Positions 33,415-41,514 are shown, numbered from the stretch's first letter. The stretch: 43,722 nt of DNA from a virus (IMGVR_UViG_3300030450_000167:1-43722), one strand, 5' to 3'. Notes: generated by a model not told the origin, from the sequence alone. A program made the numbers and translations.

Positions 33415-33703
33415 TTGGGTACGCCTTTTTCTGACTCCATAAATGTATAGCTATAATAGCATAATGTATAATCTTTAACAGATCCCCTTGATTTTTCAGA
33501 TCTCCACTAACAGGATCAGGCTTTTTACCATAGCGCATGGCGTACTTCATAATGTTTCCCATACAAAATCCTTCACCATGTTCTGCATCTATAATCACAT
33601 CTGTTGCTTGGTACTTACCATTAGCGTAGTGCCTTTCATAAGTACTATCTATATATCTTTTTATTTGTTTAATCGTATTGTCTTCGTTAAATTTATATTC
33701 CAT
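33407..33703 (-). CDS. DUF3310-family protein (nucleotide kinase-like annotation)
   Basis: The product is 98 residues from ATG 33703, which follows the upstream stop codon by one base. The alternative ATG 33715 would add four residues. The core HYANGKYQATDVIIDAEHGE, CMGNIMKYAMRYGKK and LLKIIHYAIIAIHL is the pattern of DUF3310, a small phage helical family sometimes labelled nucleotide kinase. Activity is unproven. Position just before nrdA suggests a link to nucleotide metabolism. It overlaps nrdA by 8 bases. Confidence 0.75.
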   Translation of the reverse strand: MEYKFNEDNTIKQIKRYIDSTYERHYANGKYQATDVIIDAEHGEGFCMGNIMKYAMRYGKKPDPVSGDLKNQGDLLKIIHYAIIAIHLWSQKKAYPND

Positions 33704-33704
33704 G

Positions 33705-34307
33705 TTAAATACCATCCCTAAAATAATCTGTTAAAAAACTTTTAATATTTCTTGCCTGATAATAAGAGTCACTATACGTTCCGTCACTACGTGCTCCATG
33801 CCACTTTCCCTTACCTATTATATATTCATAAACATATTGTCTTTTATATCCCTTACCATCAAGTCTAGGTATAGCTTTACTAGTTATAGTAACTACATCT
33901 TTTTCTATTTCATAGTCTATCTTATACTTATCTAAAAGTTTCTTAACGCTTTCAATAGTTTCATTTTTAACGATGTATTCTTTTTTATTTCTTACTTCAG
34001 AGAATACAAATCTTTCCATGAAGTCTTTTATATTTATAGAGCTATAGTGCTTACTAGGTAATCCTTCCTCTACCCAAGGCGACCACCGTCCAGTAGTATA
34101 ATAATAAGCATATCTCTTTCCCGAATAATTCACCCAAAGCATTGTCGCACCTTCTCTTAGAGAATATTTAACTCCTTCTAAAGAATCTAAATATTCTAAA
34201 ACATCGTCAAGGGTTTCTTCTACATCATGCTTAAATTTTGGTTCTCCTTTTGAATTCACACCAGAAAAACTCCATTTGTATTTTTGCTTAGTATTGTTAT
34301 CCATCAT
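33705..34307 (-). CDS. Protein of unknown function (200 aa)
   Basis: The start at 34307 is preferred because GGAGG lies 5 bases upstream; a second ATG at 34304 is possible. The product has two similar halves. Each holds Tyr-rich strands that end in W and G residues: first RYAYYYTTGRWSPWVEEGLP, then RQYVYEYIIGKGKWHGARSD. Each is followed by a short helix with FMERF or FLTDYF. This looks like a tandem duplication of a roughly 90-residue domain. There is no known catalytic motif. It lies between endonuclease I and the DUF3310 gene. Confidence 0.6.
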   Translation of the reverse strand: MMDNNTKQKYKWSFSGVNSKGEPKFKHDVEETLDDVLEYLDSLEGVKYSLREGATMLWVNYSGKRYAYYYTTGRWSPWVEEGLPSKHYSSINIKDFMERFVFSEVRNKKEYIVKNETIESVKKLLDKYKIDYEIEKDVVTITSKAIPRLDGKGYKRQYVYEYIIGKGKWHGARSDGTYSDSYYQARNIKSFLTDYFRDGI

Positions 34308-34309
34308 TA

Positions 34310-34732
34310 CTACCTCCATAATTTAGGTAAATTCTCTTCACTAAACCATCTAAAATTATTCTTCTCAGCCCATTCTGCATGACTCCTTTTAGTCCCATCC
34401 TTTCTTTTTTTAGCTGCTGGCATAGGAGCCTGTGGTTTCTGAAATAAGAATACAAGTTCTGTATTTTTAGGTAAACTTTTACGAATCCATATATATTTGC
34501 TATATTCTGCGTGATCCCAAAACCTACCTTTAGCTTCTAATAAAATTAATTTAGATCCAATCTTACGAATGAAATCTACTTCATATGTTTTTTCTATTAT
34601 ATAATTTATTAAGTCTCCTCTAAGTTTCCAATTTTGTAATACATCTTTATGTAAAGTATATTCCCAAGAACTATCGTAACCCTTTGGAACATTTTTTTCT
34701 TTAGGTCTAACTTTTCTAGGTTTTCTTCTCAT
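34310..34732 (-). CDS. Endonuclease I, Holliday junction resolvase (T7 gp3-like)
   Basis: This nuclease cuts branched DNA such as Holliday junctions, needed to debranch replicating genomes before packaging. The product is 140 residues. The active-site pattern is Glu24 (SSWEYTL), Asp53 (EVDFIRK) and Glu66-x-Lys68 (LLEAKGR), as in T7 endonuclease I (Glu20, Asp55, Glu65, Lys67). GRFWDHAEYSKYIWIR and KKRKDGTKRSHAEWAEKNNF are family-typical motifs. The basic N-terminal arm (MRRKPRKVRPKEK) may contact DNA. It overlaps its upstream neighbour in an ATGA junction. Confidence 0.93.
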   Translation of the reverse strand: MRRKPRKVRPKEKNVPKGYDSSWEYTLHKDVLQNWKLRGDLINYIIEKTYEVDFIRKIGSKLILLEAKGRFWDHAEYSKYIWIRKSLPKNTELVFLFQKPQAPMPAAKKRKDGTKRSHAEWAEKNNFRWFSEENLPKLWR

Positions 34733-35049
34733 AAGATATTACCAAAAGAATTACTTCTTTTTACATTACGATTCTCAGAATATGCTTTAATATCTTCTAA
34801 TAACATATTATTAATATTAATATTTTTTTCTTTTATTAATTTTTTAATTTTTTTAATTATCCATCTATATGAATAGGCTGATAATATAATTTTATTTCCT
34901 GTATATAAATGAGTATCGGGAGGCATAAATTTTATAACATTTGTTATATTAATTTTTCTTGCTTCTTCCTCCGGTACTTGTAATTGTATCCATTCTACAA
35001 GAATTTGTAAAGCTTTTTTTCTTATTTTTTTAGATAATCTATTATTCAT
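34729..35049 (-). CDS. Unknown AT-rich basic protein (106 aa)
   Basis: The product is 106 residues, rich in Lys, Ile and Asn with a theoretical high pI (WIIKKIKKLIKEKNININNM). It is helical, with no Cys, and its codons are more AT-rich than those of its neighbours. It is linked to genes on both sides by ATGA overlaps, so it is truly translated in the replication operon. I do not recognise it. Basic charge and position between two nucleases make a DNA-binding accessory role possible. Confidence 0.55.
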   Translation of the reverse strand: MNNRLSKKIRKKALQILVEWIQLQVPEEEARKINITNVIKFMPPDTHLYTGNKIILSAYSYRWIIKKIKKLIKEKNININNMLLEDIKAYSENRNVKRSNSFGNIL

Positions 35050-35915
35050 TTAATTATCTCCAATACCTTTGGCTCCTTCTCAATGTGTGTAAAATATACT
35101 GGACCTTTAGCGTAATCAAATACTCTTAACCCTTTACCATCATTAGAATTTTTATGACATTTAAATTTATGAGGACAATAATTACACTCCTTAGCTAATT
35201 TTAAATTACCAGATAGTCCTTCTGGCACAGGGTCATAACAAAACTTAGGAGGAGTCTTTCTTTTTACAATCTTTTTAATATTTTTTATCCTAACTTTTAT
35301 ATTAGGCTTATCAAATTCTTGAGGTATATATAGTGCTATCTCTCCTGTCTCTTTATTAAGAGCTAAGAAACCTCCGTTGGATGTACCCATAGCCTCTTCA
35401 TAGGCTGCTAGTTGAGCTAAGTAACCGAAGGTATCATTCTCTGGTAAAGTTTTATTCTTAAACTTCTTAAAGGCGTAACCAGAGGCTGTCTTTACATCTA
35501 CTACTTCTCCATCTATAACACAATCCATGTGACCAACAATGCCATCAACCTTAACTTCTTTTTGTTCTGATTCAACCTTATGTCCTGAGAGCCTAACAAA
35601 GAATAATAGTAATACTTCTAACAGGTGACCATAAAGAAATTTAATATACAGGCTCTCTGGAATAGATCCAGAAGTCTTTTCAGAATTTAAATCAAACCAT
35701 AGTTGTCTATCAGGCTTACCTAAATTTGACATTCTTAGGGTAGGATTTAAATTAGAATCACTGCTTCTAGGAGTAGCCCATTCTTTTAAGGCATCAGTCA
35801 TATCATTTCCAAAATCTTTAAGTAGATTATCTGGAATAGATATAGATTCACCTTCTGATAATACAGAAATCTTTTTGTATATATCAGGAACTAATGTTTC
35901 TAAATTTTTAGTCAT
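35046..35915 (-). CDS. PD-(D/E)XK exonuclease, Cas4/RecB-like with Cys cluster
   Basis: The product is 289 residues. The nuclease core has Glu100 (YGHLLEVLLL), Asp131 (GHMDCVIDG), Asp140-x-Lys142 (VVDVKTAS) and Gln168 (YLAQLAAYEE), the order of RecB-family nucleases. The C-terminal Cys226, Cys244, Cys247 and Cys253 (CNYCPHKFKC) could hold an iron-sulfur cluster as in Cas4 and AddB. There is no cas1 or cas2 nearby, so this is a replication nuclease, probably the functional counterpart of the T7 gp6 exonuclease that degrades DNA to nucleotides and removes primers. ATGA overlaps tie it to both neighbours. Confidence 0.85.
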   Translation of the reverse strand: MTKNLETLVPDIYKKISVLSEGESISIPDNLLKDFGNDMTDALKEWATPRSSDSNLNPTLRMSNLGKPDRQLWFDLNSEKTSGSIPESLYIKFLYGHLLEVLLLFFVRLSGHKVESEQKEVKVDGIVGHMDCVIDGEVVDVKTASGYAFKKFKNKTLPENDTFGYLAQLAAYEEAMGTSNGGFLALNKETGEIALYIPQEFDKPNIKVRIKNIKKIVKRKTPPKFCYDPVPEGLSGNLKLAKECNYCPHKFKCHKNSNDGKGLRVFDYAKGPVYFTHIEKEPKVLEIIK

Positions 35916-36442
35916 ATTGCTTCTATGGTTTTAATAGCTTTTGATATAGATATATTAAACCATTCTCCTTTGTAGGTTTTTGAAATCTTTTTTAATTTGC
36001 TATGTACTTTTTGTTCTGCACTTTTCCTATCTTTAAATTTTCTATTATAACATAATTTATAATCTCTGAAAGGACTAGATGTTTGATACTGATTACATCT
36101 ATCTTTTGCATCAACTGCCATGCCTACTTTAATCCAACCATCCCAACAAGGATTAGATATAATATATACATGTCCTTCTGTAGATTTTTCATAGCCCTCT
36201 AAAGAGGCAAAGGCAGCCCCTTCAAATGTTTTAAACCTTCCCGGTTTGTATAGGGGATGCTTTCTAGAGACATACTTACCATCAACATACATTCTTTTAG
36301 TGTGTCCTTCATATTCTGTATCTTTTCTACATTCTTTACACCGTGATTGTAAACCATCTTTTTGACTAGAGTCTTGATGATATCCGCTAACATCTTTAAT
36401 CTGTTGGCAGAGGTAACAAAGTTTAGTATTAATGTGTTTCAC
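35912..36442 (-). CDS. GIY-YIG superfamily nuclease with N-terminal zinc ribbon
   Basis: The product is 176 residues. The first 40 hold a zinc-binding pattern: Cys9-x2-Cys12 and Cys35-x2-Cys38. From residue 90 a GIY-YIG type core (T5orf172/MUG113-like) runs GHVYIISNPCWDGWIKVGMA, then Arg115 in DAKDRCNQYQTSSPF, Glu143 in the SAEQKVH helix, and KGEWF near the end. These match the Tyr, Arg and Glu residues expected for catalysis. Such genes occur in phages as free-standing homing endonucleases or repair nucleases. It sits between the polymerase and exonuclease genes, a favoured homing site, overlapping the polymerase by 14 bases. Confidence 0.8.
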   Translation of the reverse strand: MKHINTKLCYLCQQIKDVSGYHQDSSQKDGLQSRCKECRKDTEYEGHTKRMYVDGKYVSRKHPLYKPGRFKTFEGAAFASLEGYEKSTEGHVYIISNPCWDGWIKVGMAVDAKDRCNQYQTSSPFRDYKLCYNRKFKDRKSAEQKVHSKLKKISKTYKGEWFNISISKAIKTIEAI

Positions 36443-38201
36443 TCCAGTTGTCTCCTATTTTATATTCGGCATCTAAAGGACATCGCATAGAATAATAATC
36501 TGCTGTTTCCCTAATTGATTCAACTGCTAATGTCCCTATAATATGAGATTGATCTTCTTTAACTTCCATCTGCCATTCATCGTGAATGTTAGCAACAAAT
36601 TTATAATCAAGTCCCATCTTTTGTAGCTTGTTATTTAATATAACTAAGCCCCTTTTCATAACAATAGATCCTCCTCCCTGTAATAAAGAATTAAGTGCTG
36701 CATGTTGATGTCTTAAAGTTATCTTTCTTCCATCTAAACCTTTTAGGTATCCTTTTTGAGAAGCCCTATCAACTCGCTTTCTAAGAGAGTTAAATGATGG
36801 TGTACGACTAAGAAAGCGTTCTCGCAATCTCTTACCCTCGACTTTATTTCCTTTAATGATTCCACCAATTTTTGCATCTCCTGCTCCGTATATGAGGGCG
36901 TAGATGAAAGTTTTTGCCTGATCTCTTGATTTAAGTCCAGCAAGTTCTTGGTTAGTGGAATGAATATCTCCGTTGATGATTTCATCAATATACCTCCTAT
37001 CATCCATATAATGTGCAAGCATTCTAAGTTCTAGTTGGCTTGCGTCTATTCCTAATAAATTATAGCCTTTATCTACAGTCCAACAAGATCTGCATTCAAT
37101 ACCATAAGGGTTATGAACACTAGGAACTTGTGCCATATTCGGGTATCTATGAGACATTCTACCAGTTATAGTTCCTGTACACATAACAAACCCATGTACT
37201 CTTTGATCTTCTTCTACTGCATCAATCCAAGATTGAATCTGAGCTATTCTCTTTTGTAATAATAAAAACTCTGCTATCAAATTAGCTTCATGTATATGAG
37301 TTATCTTTTTTAAAGTTCCTTCATCTACTATAGGCTGTCCTGTAGGAGTAAATCTTTTAGGCTTCCATCCTACATCTTGCAAATACTCACCTATTTGTTT
37401 TCTAGATCCAAGATTAAAGTGTTGTAATTTTTTTCTTATAAAAGGTTTAATCGTAACTTTACCTTTGCCAAACATCTCTATATCTTTAGCTATGATCGAA
37501 TTAAACCTATCAAACTCTTCATCAGTTAATCCCCTTTTAGATAAGGTTCCATCCTTCTTTATATAAGGAACCACTTCTTTATCATCAACCCATTTAGGCT
37601 TAAATGTTTTTTGAACCTCCTCCTCTACTTCTTTTTTTCTTTTATTTAAAGAGCTTAGTAATAGTATAGCTTTCTTTTCATCAAACTTAAATCCATTATC
37701 TCTTTGGACAGCTATTATTTTACTAGTTTCATGCTCTAGTTCTACTGATTCTTTTGAAAATCCTTTACCTTCTTCTTTTAAATGAAAAAATAATTTCTTA
37801 TTTAATCTTACATCTTTAATACAATACTGTAGCATTTCAGAAGTATACTCTTTAAAATCAGTAGGCTGTTTATCTTTATGGAATTTTAATTTAAAACCCC
37901 AAGCTTCAAGACTATGGCCTCCTTCTCTAACTGGATTAAATAATCTAGATAAAACTAGAGTATCTATAATTGTTTTATTTTTAAATAAATTAATACCTTT
38001 TAATTTTTCAATTATCGGAATATCAAAGCCTATTATATTATGACCAATTAAAGTATCTGCTTTTTCTAATAGGTGTATTCCCTCATCTATTTTATCTGGT
38101 TCAAAGGAATAAACTTTCTCGCTATTTAAATCTATAGCTACAATACACCATATTTTAGTAGCTTTTAAATCATCTGTTTCAATGTCAAAGACTAGTTGCA
38201 T
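36429..38201 (-). CDS. DNA polymerase, family A (T7-like)
   Basis: This is the replicative polymerase with a 3'-5' proofreading domain. Of 590 residues, the exonuclease part has Asp6-x-Glu8 (FDIETD), Asp60 (NIIGFD) and Asp130 in YCIKD. The polymerase part has motif A Asp386 (GIDASQLELR), motif B Arg426-Lys430-Tyr434 (RDQAKTFIYALIYG) and motif C His540-Asp541-Glu542 (HDEW). Tyr434 matches T7 Tyr526 (E. coli Phe762 position), the residue associated with T7-like lytic phages. A stretch of TAGGAGAAAGTA precedes the ATG. It is shorter than T7 gp5 (704) and lacks an obvious thioredoxin-binding insertion. Confidence 0.97.
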   Translation of the reverse strand: MQLVFDIETDDLKATKIWCIVAIDLNSEKVYSFEPDKIDEGIHLLEKADTLIGHNIIGFDIPIIEKLKGINLFKNKTIIDTLVLSRLFNPVREGGHSLEAWGFKLKFHKDKQPTDFKEYTSEMLQYCIKDVRLNKKLFFHLKEEGKGFSKESVELEHETSKIIAVQRDNGFKFDEKKAILLLSSLNKRKKEVEEEVQKTFKPKWVDDKEVVPYIKKDGTLSKRGLTDEEFDRFNSIIAKDIEMFGKGKVTIKPFIRKKLQHFNLGSRKQIGEYLQDVGWKPKRFTPTGQPIVDEGTLKKITHIHEANLIAEFLLLQKRIAQIQSWIDAVEEDQRVHGFVMCTGTITGRMSHRYPNMAQVPSVHNPYGIECRSCWTVDKGYNLLGIDASQLELRMLAHYMDDRRYIDEIINGDIHSTNQELAGLKSRDQAKTFIYALIYGAGDAKIGGIIKGNKVEGKRLRERFLSRTPSFNSLRKRVDRASQKGYLKGLDGRKITLRHQHAALNSLLQGGGSIVMKRGLVILNNKLQKMGLDYKFVANIHDEWQMEVKEDQSHIIGTLAVESIRETADYYSMRCPLDAEYKIGDNWSETH

Positions 38202-38210
38202 TACTTTCTC

Positions 38211-39869
38211 CTAAAATAATTCTTCATCACTTATAACTGTGAATAATTCATCCTCCTGTTCTTCTGATAATCTTCCTGTTTCTTTATTATAAACTAATGT
38301 AGTTGCCATTCCTACATCGCCTGTATATCTAGATTTTAATATCCTAAGTTTTGTTGTTCTAGATTCTAATTCATCATCTGACTGTTGATTTCTTTCTAAT
38401 GCAATAACACAATCGGATAATTGTGCGATACTATTAGAGCCTCTAAGATGAGATAGGTTGACAACCACTCCATTTTCATGTCCTTTGTCTCCACTAATTC
38501 TGCGTAAATGAGAAACTAAAATAACTCCTGCTCCTGTTTCCTCTACAATGCTTCTTATTCTAGTCATAATATTATCTATAGCTCTACGTTCATCTCCTTC
38601 TGTTAAGGAACTAACTAACATATGTAAGTGATCTATAACAATCCACTTACAATCACATCCTATAATAAGATACCTAAGTTTAGAAAAGATTTCGTCTATA
38701 TCATTAGTACCAAAATGGGCATGAACAAAAATATTATCATCTGCAAATACTTTTCTATACATTTCCTTTATTTTATAATCCTCAAATTCATCTCGAATAT
38801 GATCAACATATAGTCTAGCATTAGCTTCTATTGATAGAATACCATCTGTTGTTCTCTTCCAATCCTCTTCTAAGGCTATGATACCTACATTATCATTTGT
38901 AGTTTTAACTAGCCAATGCTCTAACTCTCTAGTTATACTAGACTTTCCTAAGCCAGTACCTCCAGTTAAAGTAACTAGTTCACCCTGTCTTAATCCATAT
39001 AATTTTTTATTAAGTCCTTCCCACGGATAGGGCACACTGTCTTTCTTTTCTCTTTTTAAATATTCATTTTCTTTTTCTGATATTCTTATAATACCACTAG
39101 GAGTATAAACTTTAGAATCCCACCAAGACCTTACAAACTTTTCATGTTGCTTTTTAACAAGCATTTCATTAGCATCTTTAAAACCATTAGGTAAGGTAAG
39201 AATCTTAGCTTTACCCGGCTTTAAAATTCTAGCTACTTTAATAGCTGCTTCTTTGCCCTGCTTATCTGTATCAAAACAGATAACAACATTATCAAAACTT
39301 TCTATATACTCTAAGTTTTCTTTAATATCTCCAACTGCTGAGAGTGCACCATTTTTAATAGAGACTACTGCCCACTTAGAACCTAGTAATTCATAAGCAG
39401 CCATAGCATCACATTCTCCTTCCGTAATTGTAATGTATTTCCCACCCTCTTTGAACAGATTTTGTCCAAATAACCCCGTCCCTGATGGTGACCCTCTCCA
39501 TGTGAAATCTTTTGTAGCTATATCTCTTACTTTAGTTGCCGTTAATTCATTATGAATATATAAAGGATACAAATGTTTAGAAATAATTCCTTGACTATTG
39601 AATATACTTTTAACTCCATATTTTTCTGCGGTTTGTTTAGAGATACTTCTATCAGTTAAGGGAGCAAAAATAGAATTTTCGGAAGATAAATTATTCATTA
39701 TTTCTCCTCTTGTTGGTTCTGTATAAGTTTCATTTGCATTATACTTAGGAAAAAATTTAGCACAACTAAAACATTTAGCTGATCCATCTTTATTTAAAGA
39801 TAGTGCATCACTACTTTTACAAGCAGGACAAGGTAAATGATATTTTACAAATTTCAATTTATTTTCCAC
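38211..39869 (-). CDS. DNA primase-helicase (T7 gp4-like)
   Basis: This enzyme unwinds the fork and primes lagging strands. The product is 552 residues from a GTG start with AAAGGA 7 nt upstream. A zinc finger (Cys14-Cys17-Cys33-Cys36) leads to a TOPRIM primase domain (Glu150 in TEGECDA; Asp200-x-Asp202). The helicase domain has Walker A GGTGLGKS (303-310), a catalytic Glu334 (LEED), Walker B Asp413 (VIDHLHM) and His454 (VSHLR). It lies immediately after a terminator that ends the ssDNA-binding unit, so it needs read-through or its own promoter. Confidence 0.96.
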   Translation of the reverse strand: MENKLKFVKYHLPCPACKSSDALSLNKDGSAKCFSCAKFFPKYNANETYTEPTRGEIMNNLSSENSIFAPLTDRSISKQTAEKYGVKSIFNSQGIISKHLYPLYIHNELTATKVRDIATKDFTWRGSPSGTGLFGQNLFKEGGKYITITEGECDAMAAYELLGSKWAVVSIKNGALSAVGDIKENLEYIESFDNVVICFDTDKQGKEAAIKVARILKPGKAKILTLPNGFKDANEMLVKKQHEKFVRSWWDSKVYTPSGIIRISEKENEYLKREKKDSVPYPWEGLNKKLYGLRQGELVTLTGGTGLGKSSITRELEHWLVKTTNDNVGIIALEEDWKRTTDGILSIEANARLYVDHIRDEFEDYKIKEMYRKVFADDNIFVHAHFGTNDIDEIFSKLRYLIIGCDCKWIVIDHLHMLVSSLTEGDERRAIDNIMTRIRSIVEETGAGVILVSHLRRISGDKGHENGVVVNLSHLRGSNSIAQLSDCVIALERNQQSDDELESRTTKLRILKSRYTGDVGMATTLVYNKETGRLSEEQEDELFTVISDEELF

Positions 39870-39885
39870 TACAAATCCTTTATAT

Positions 39886-39924
39886 AAAAAAAGGCTAGGT
39901 ATAATTAGTCGGTATACCTAGCCT
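39886..39924 (-). terminator. Strong rho-independent terminator (leftward)
   Basis: Read on the minus strand, a perfect 12-bp stem AGGCTAGGTATA/TATACCTAGCCT (39892-39903 with 39913-39924, loop 9 nt) is followed by seven T residues (39886-39892). It lies 7 bases after the stop codon at 39931 and 17 bases before the primase-helicase start. It ends the ssDNA-binding unit and should lower expression of the replication genes downstream. Confidence 0.93.
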
Positions 39925-39930
39925 AATAAT

Positions 39931-40173
39931 TTAATCAGCCGACTTCTGATCGTTGCTAACTTCTTCTATCTTAGCCTCATCACAATTCATAAGTAAGTCC
40001 TCTAAAGTTGACCTATGAACTTGACTAGCTATAACTAATGACTCATTCATTATTTCTAAAGTAGCAACCTTCCTAATTATGGTATTAGCAGTAATCTTTT
40101 TTTGATCATCACTAATTTGATCAGTTTCAAAACTTACTACATCTCCATCTTTTAATGTAATGTTTACAATCAT
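39931..40173 (-). CDS. Small protein of unknown function after the ssDNA-binding gene (80 aa)
   Basis: The product is 80 residues with N-terminal strands (MIVNITLKDGDVVSFETDQI) and a helical C-terminus ending acidic (EEVSNDQKSAD). Its ATG overlaps the ssDNA-binding stop codon in TAATG, so the two are coupled. Its message ends at the terminator just downstream. A replication accessory role is inferred from this isolated two-gene unit. No family is recognised. Confidence 0.6.
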   Translation of the reverse strand: MIVNITLKDGDVVSFETDQISDDQKKITANTIIRKVATLEIMNESLVIASQVHRSTLEDLLMNCDEAKIEEVSNDQKSAD

Positions 40174-40607
40174 TAGAACTCTTCTCCTCCTTCTAGTGAA
40201 TCAAACTCTGCACCGTCTTCAGTTTTGTAAGATACAAGATCCAAGACTTGCATAGCTTGAAAGTCTAATCCTTTAAAATGACCAAAGGAATTTGTAATTT
40301 CCCATTCATCATATTGTACCTTTACTTTAGAACCATTACCTACTAGAACATCTATTTCTTCCTTATTTTTATTATACAATAATGGTGCTGGTCTAGTTCC
40401 CTTTTTCCCATTAACTTTGCGTTTAATGGTAATAGCTTTACCAACTTCTTCATTATTAACTACAAGATTTTTAATCTTGAAGCCTCTATTTTCAAAGTCT
40501 GCCGCTACCTCTGGCTGAACTACCAGATCCACCGAATATACAGGCTCGTATCTAGTATTCGGTGATGTTACACTCGCCCAATAAGCGATTCCTTCTTGTA
40601 TAGCCAT
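40173..40607 (-). CDS. ssDNA-binding protein (T7 gp2.5-like)
   Basis: It coats single-stranded DNA at replication forks. The 144-residue product begins AIQEGIAYWASVTSPNTRYE and includes TIKRKVNGKKGTRPAP, VLVGNGSKVKVQYDEWEI and HFKGLDFQAMQVLDLV, the pattern I associate with single-strand DNA binding proteins of marine podoviruses. The C-terminus is acidic and ends in Phe (EFDSLEGGEEF), as in T7 gp2.5, whose tail contacts other replication proteins. AAGGAGGT (40616-40623) and a sigma70-like promoter lie upstream. Confidence 0.82.
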   Translation of the reverse strand: MAIQEGIAYWASVTSPNTRYEPVYSVDLVVQPEVAADFENRGFKIKNLVVNNEEVGKAITIKRKVNGKKGTRPAPLLYNKNKEEIDVLVGNGSKVKVQYDEWEITNSFGHFKGLDFQAMQVLDLVSYKTEDGAEFDSLEGGEEF

Positions 40608-40651
40608 ACTTTATTACCTCCTTATGATAATAATTAATTAATCACATTCAT

Positions 40652-40680
40652 ATACTAACATATTAAGTATTCGTTGTCAA
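40652..40680 (-). promoter_or_regulatory. Sigma70-type promoter for the ssDNA-binding gene
   Basis: On the minus strand a perfect -35 TTGACA (40675-40680) is separated by 17 bases from a -10 element TAGTAT (40652-40657; four of six consensus bases). The -35 overlaps the stop codon of the upstream gene. Start of transcription is expected near 40645, giving a 5' leader of about 38 nt before the ATG. Host RNA polymerase would be sufficient. Confidence 0.72.
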
Positions 40681-40862
40681 CCTCCTTCTGCATCTTTCCA
40701 AAGATCATTGTAAAAACAATAGTTTATTCTATCATTATCAGTCTTATAAGTAAATTGAACAGATAATAAATTTATTACCACTCCTTCTGTAATTTTATCT
40801 AGATGAGGCTGTTCATGTACAATTCTTTGTCCCACTTTAGGGAACTTAGTAATTTTTCTCAT
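40677..40862 (-). CDS. Small protein of unknown function (61 aa)
   Basis: The product is 61 residues, with strands around GQRIVHEQPHLDKITEGVVI and an aromatic segment (YKTDNDRINYCFYNDLW). The pattern resembles a small beta barrel. It overlaps the upstream membrane gene in an ATGA junction, and its stop codon lies inside the -35 box of the ssDNA-binding promoter. Function unknown. Confidence 0.55.
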   Translation of the reverse strand: MRKITKFPKVGQRIVHEQPHLDKITEGVVINLLSVQFTYKTDNDRINYCFYNDLWKDAEGG

Positions 40863-41095
40863 ATTCTCTGTAAGACTCCGCTTAATAAAATGAAAATTGC
40901 TATGGAATTTAAGGTTATAAGTGACCTATCTTTCCATAAACATGCTACCCAAAACCACCCTATAGCTCCAATTAAAGATAATATATTATCTAGTAAGTTG
41001 GACATCTCTGTAGCTCTAATAGCCATAGCTGCTATTAAAAATCCAGAAGATACCCACTTGATGTACCATGATAGGCCATCTTTAGGTGTACTCAT
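40859..41095 (-). CDS. Small multi-pass membrane protein (78 aa)
   Basis: The product is 78 residues with three likely membrane segments: about 10-26 (WYIKWVSSGFLIAAMAI), 34-53 (LDNILSLIGAIGWFWVACLW) and 57-75. A conserved-looking WKDRSLITLN links the last two. I recall small phage membrane proteins of this layout in early regions of marine phages (to my recollection DUF6552). It shares one base with the upstream stop codon (TAATG). A role in the host inner membrane, such as exclusion, is possible but not shown. Confidence 0.6.
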   Translation of the reverse strand: MSTPKDGLSWYIKWVSSGFLIAAMAIRATEMSNLLDNILSLIGAIGWFWVACLWKDRSLITLNSIAIFILLSGVLQRI

Positions 41096-41514
41096 TATGG
41101 TATCATGCAGAAGGAGCTTTGTAGTTGTTTATTTAATTTAACTATATCAACATCAAGAATACCGACTAGTTTTTCTAGGTCTGCCATTTCTATGGATATA
41201 TCATTTTTAAATATTTCGTTATCTTTTTCTAAATTAGCAACATCATCTTCTATATAACTAATTTTATTTTCAGATTCATCAATAGTATCTTCGGCATCTG
41301 TTAATCTATTATCAACATCATCAATTATTCTTTCATGACTGTCTACTCTATCTTCAAGTTGAGTTAACTGTTTATCATCTGGAATATCTAAAAGTTCTAA
41401 TTCTAATTCGTTTACTCTATTTAAAAGATTTTCTATCTGCTCTTTACAAGAACAGCCACAAGTAGATTTAGTATTTACTACTAATTTTTCAGACCCTTCT
41501 GTTTTAATAGTCAT
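41095..41514 (-). CDS. Coiled-coil early protein with N-terminal Cys cluster (139 aa)
   Basis: The product is 139 residues. A Cys-Gly-Cys-Ser-Cys cluster (Cys19, Cys21, Cys23) is followed by an almost continuous acidic coiled coil (for example NLLNRVNELELELL, DSHERIIDDVDNRLTDAEDT). The hydrophobic positions recur every seven residues. It may form a metal-bound or disulfide-linked oligomer. It belongs to the early operon ahead of the ssDNA-binding gene. Function unknown; a scaffold or anti-host protein is only a guess. Confidence 0.55.
   Translation of the reverse strand: MTIKTEGSEKLVVNTKSTCGCSCKEQIENLLNRVNELELELLDIPDDKQLTQLEDRVDSHERIIDDVDNRLTDAEDTIDESENKISYIEDDVANLEKDNEIFKNDISIEMADLEKLVGILDVDIVKLNKQLQSSFCMIP

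Noticed and set aside
35046-35915. Cas4-like nuclease as sign of a CRISPR system
   Set aside because: No cas1, cas2, effector genes or repeat-spacer array is present; similar nucleases serve phage replication.
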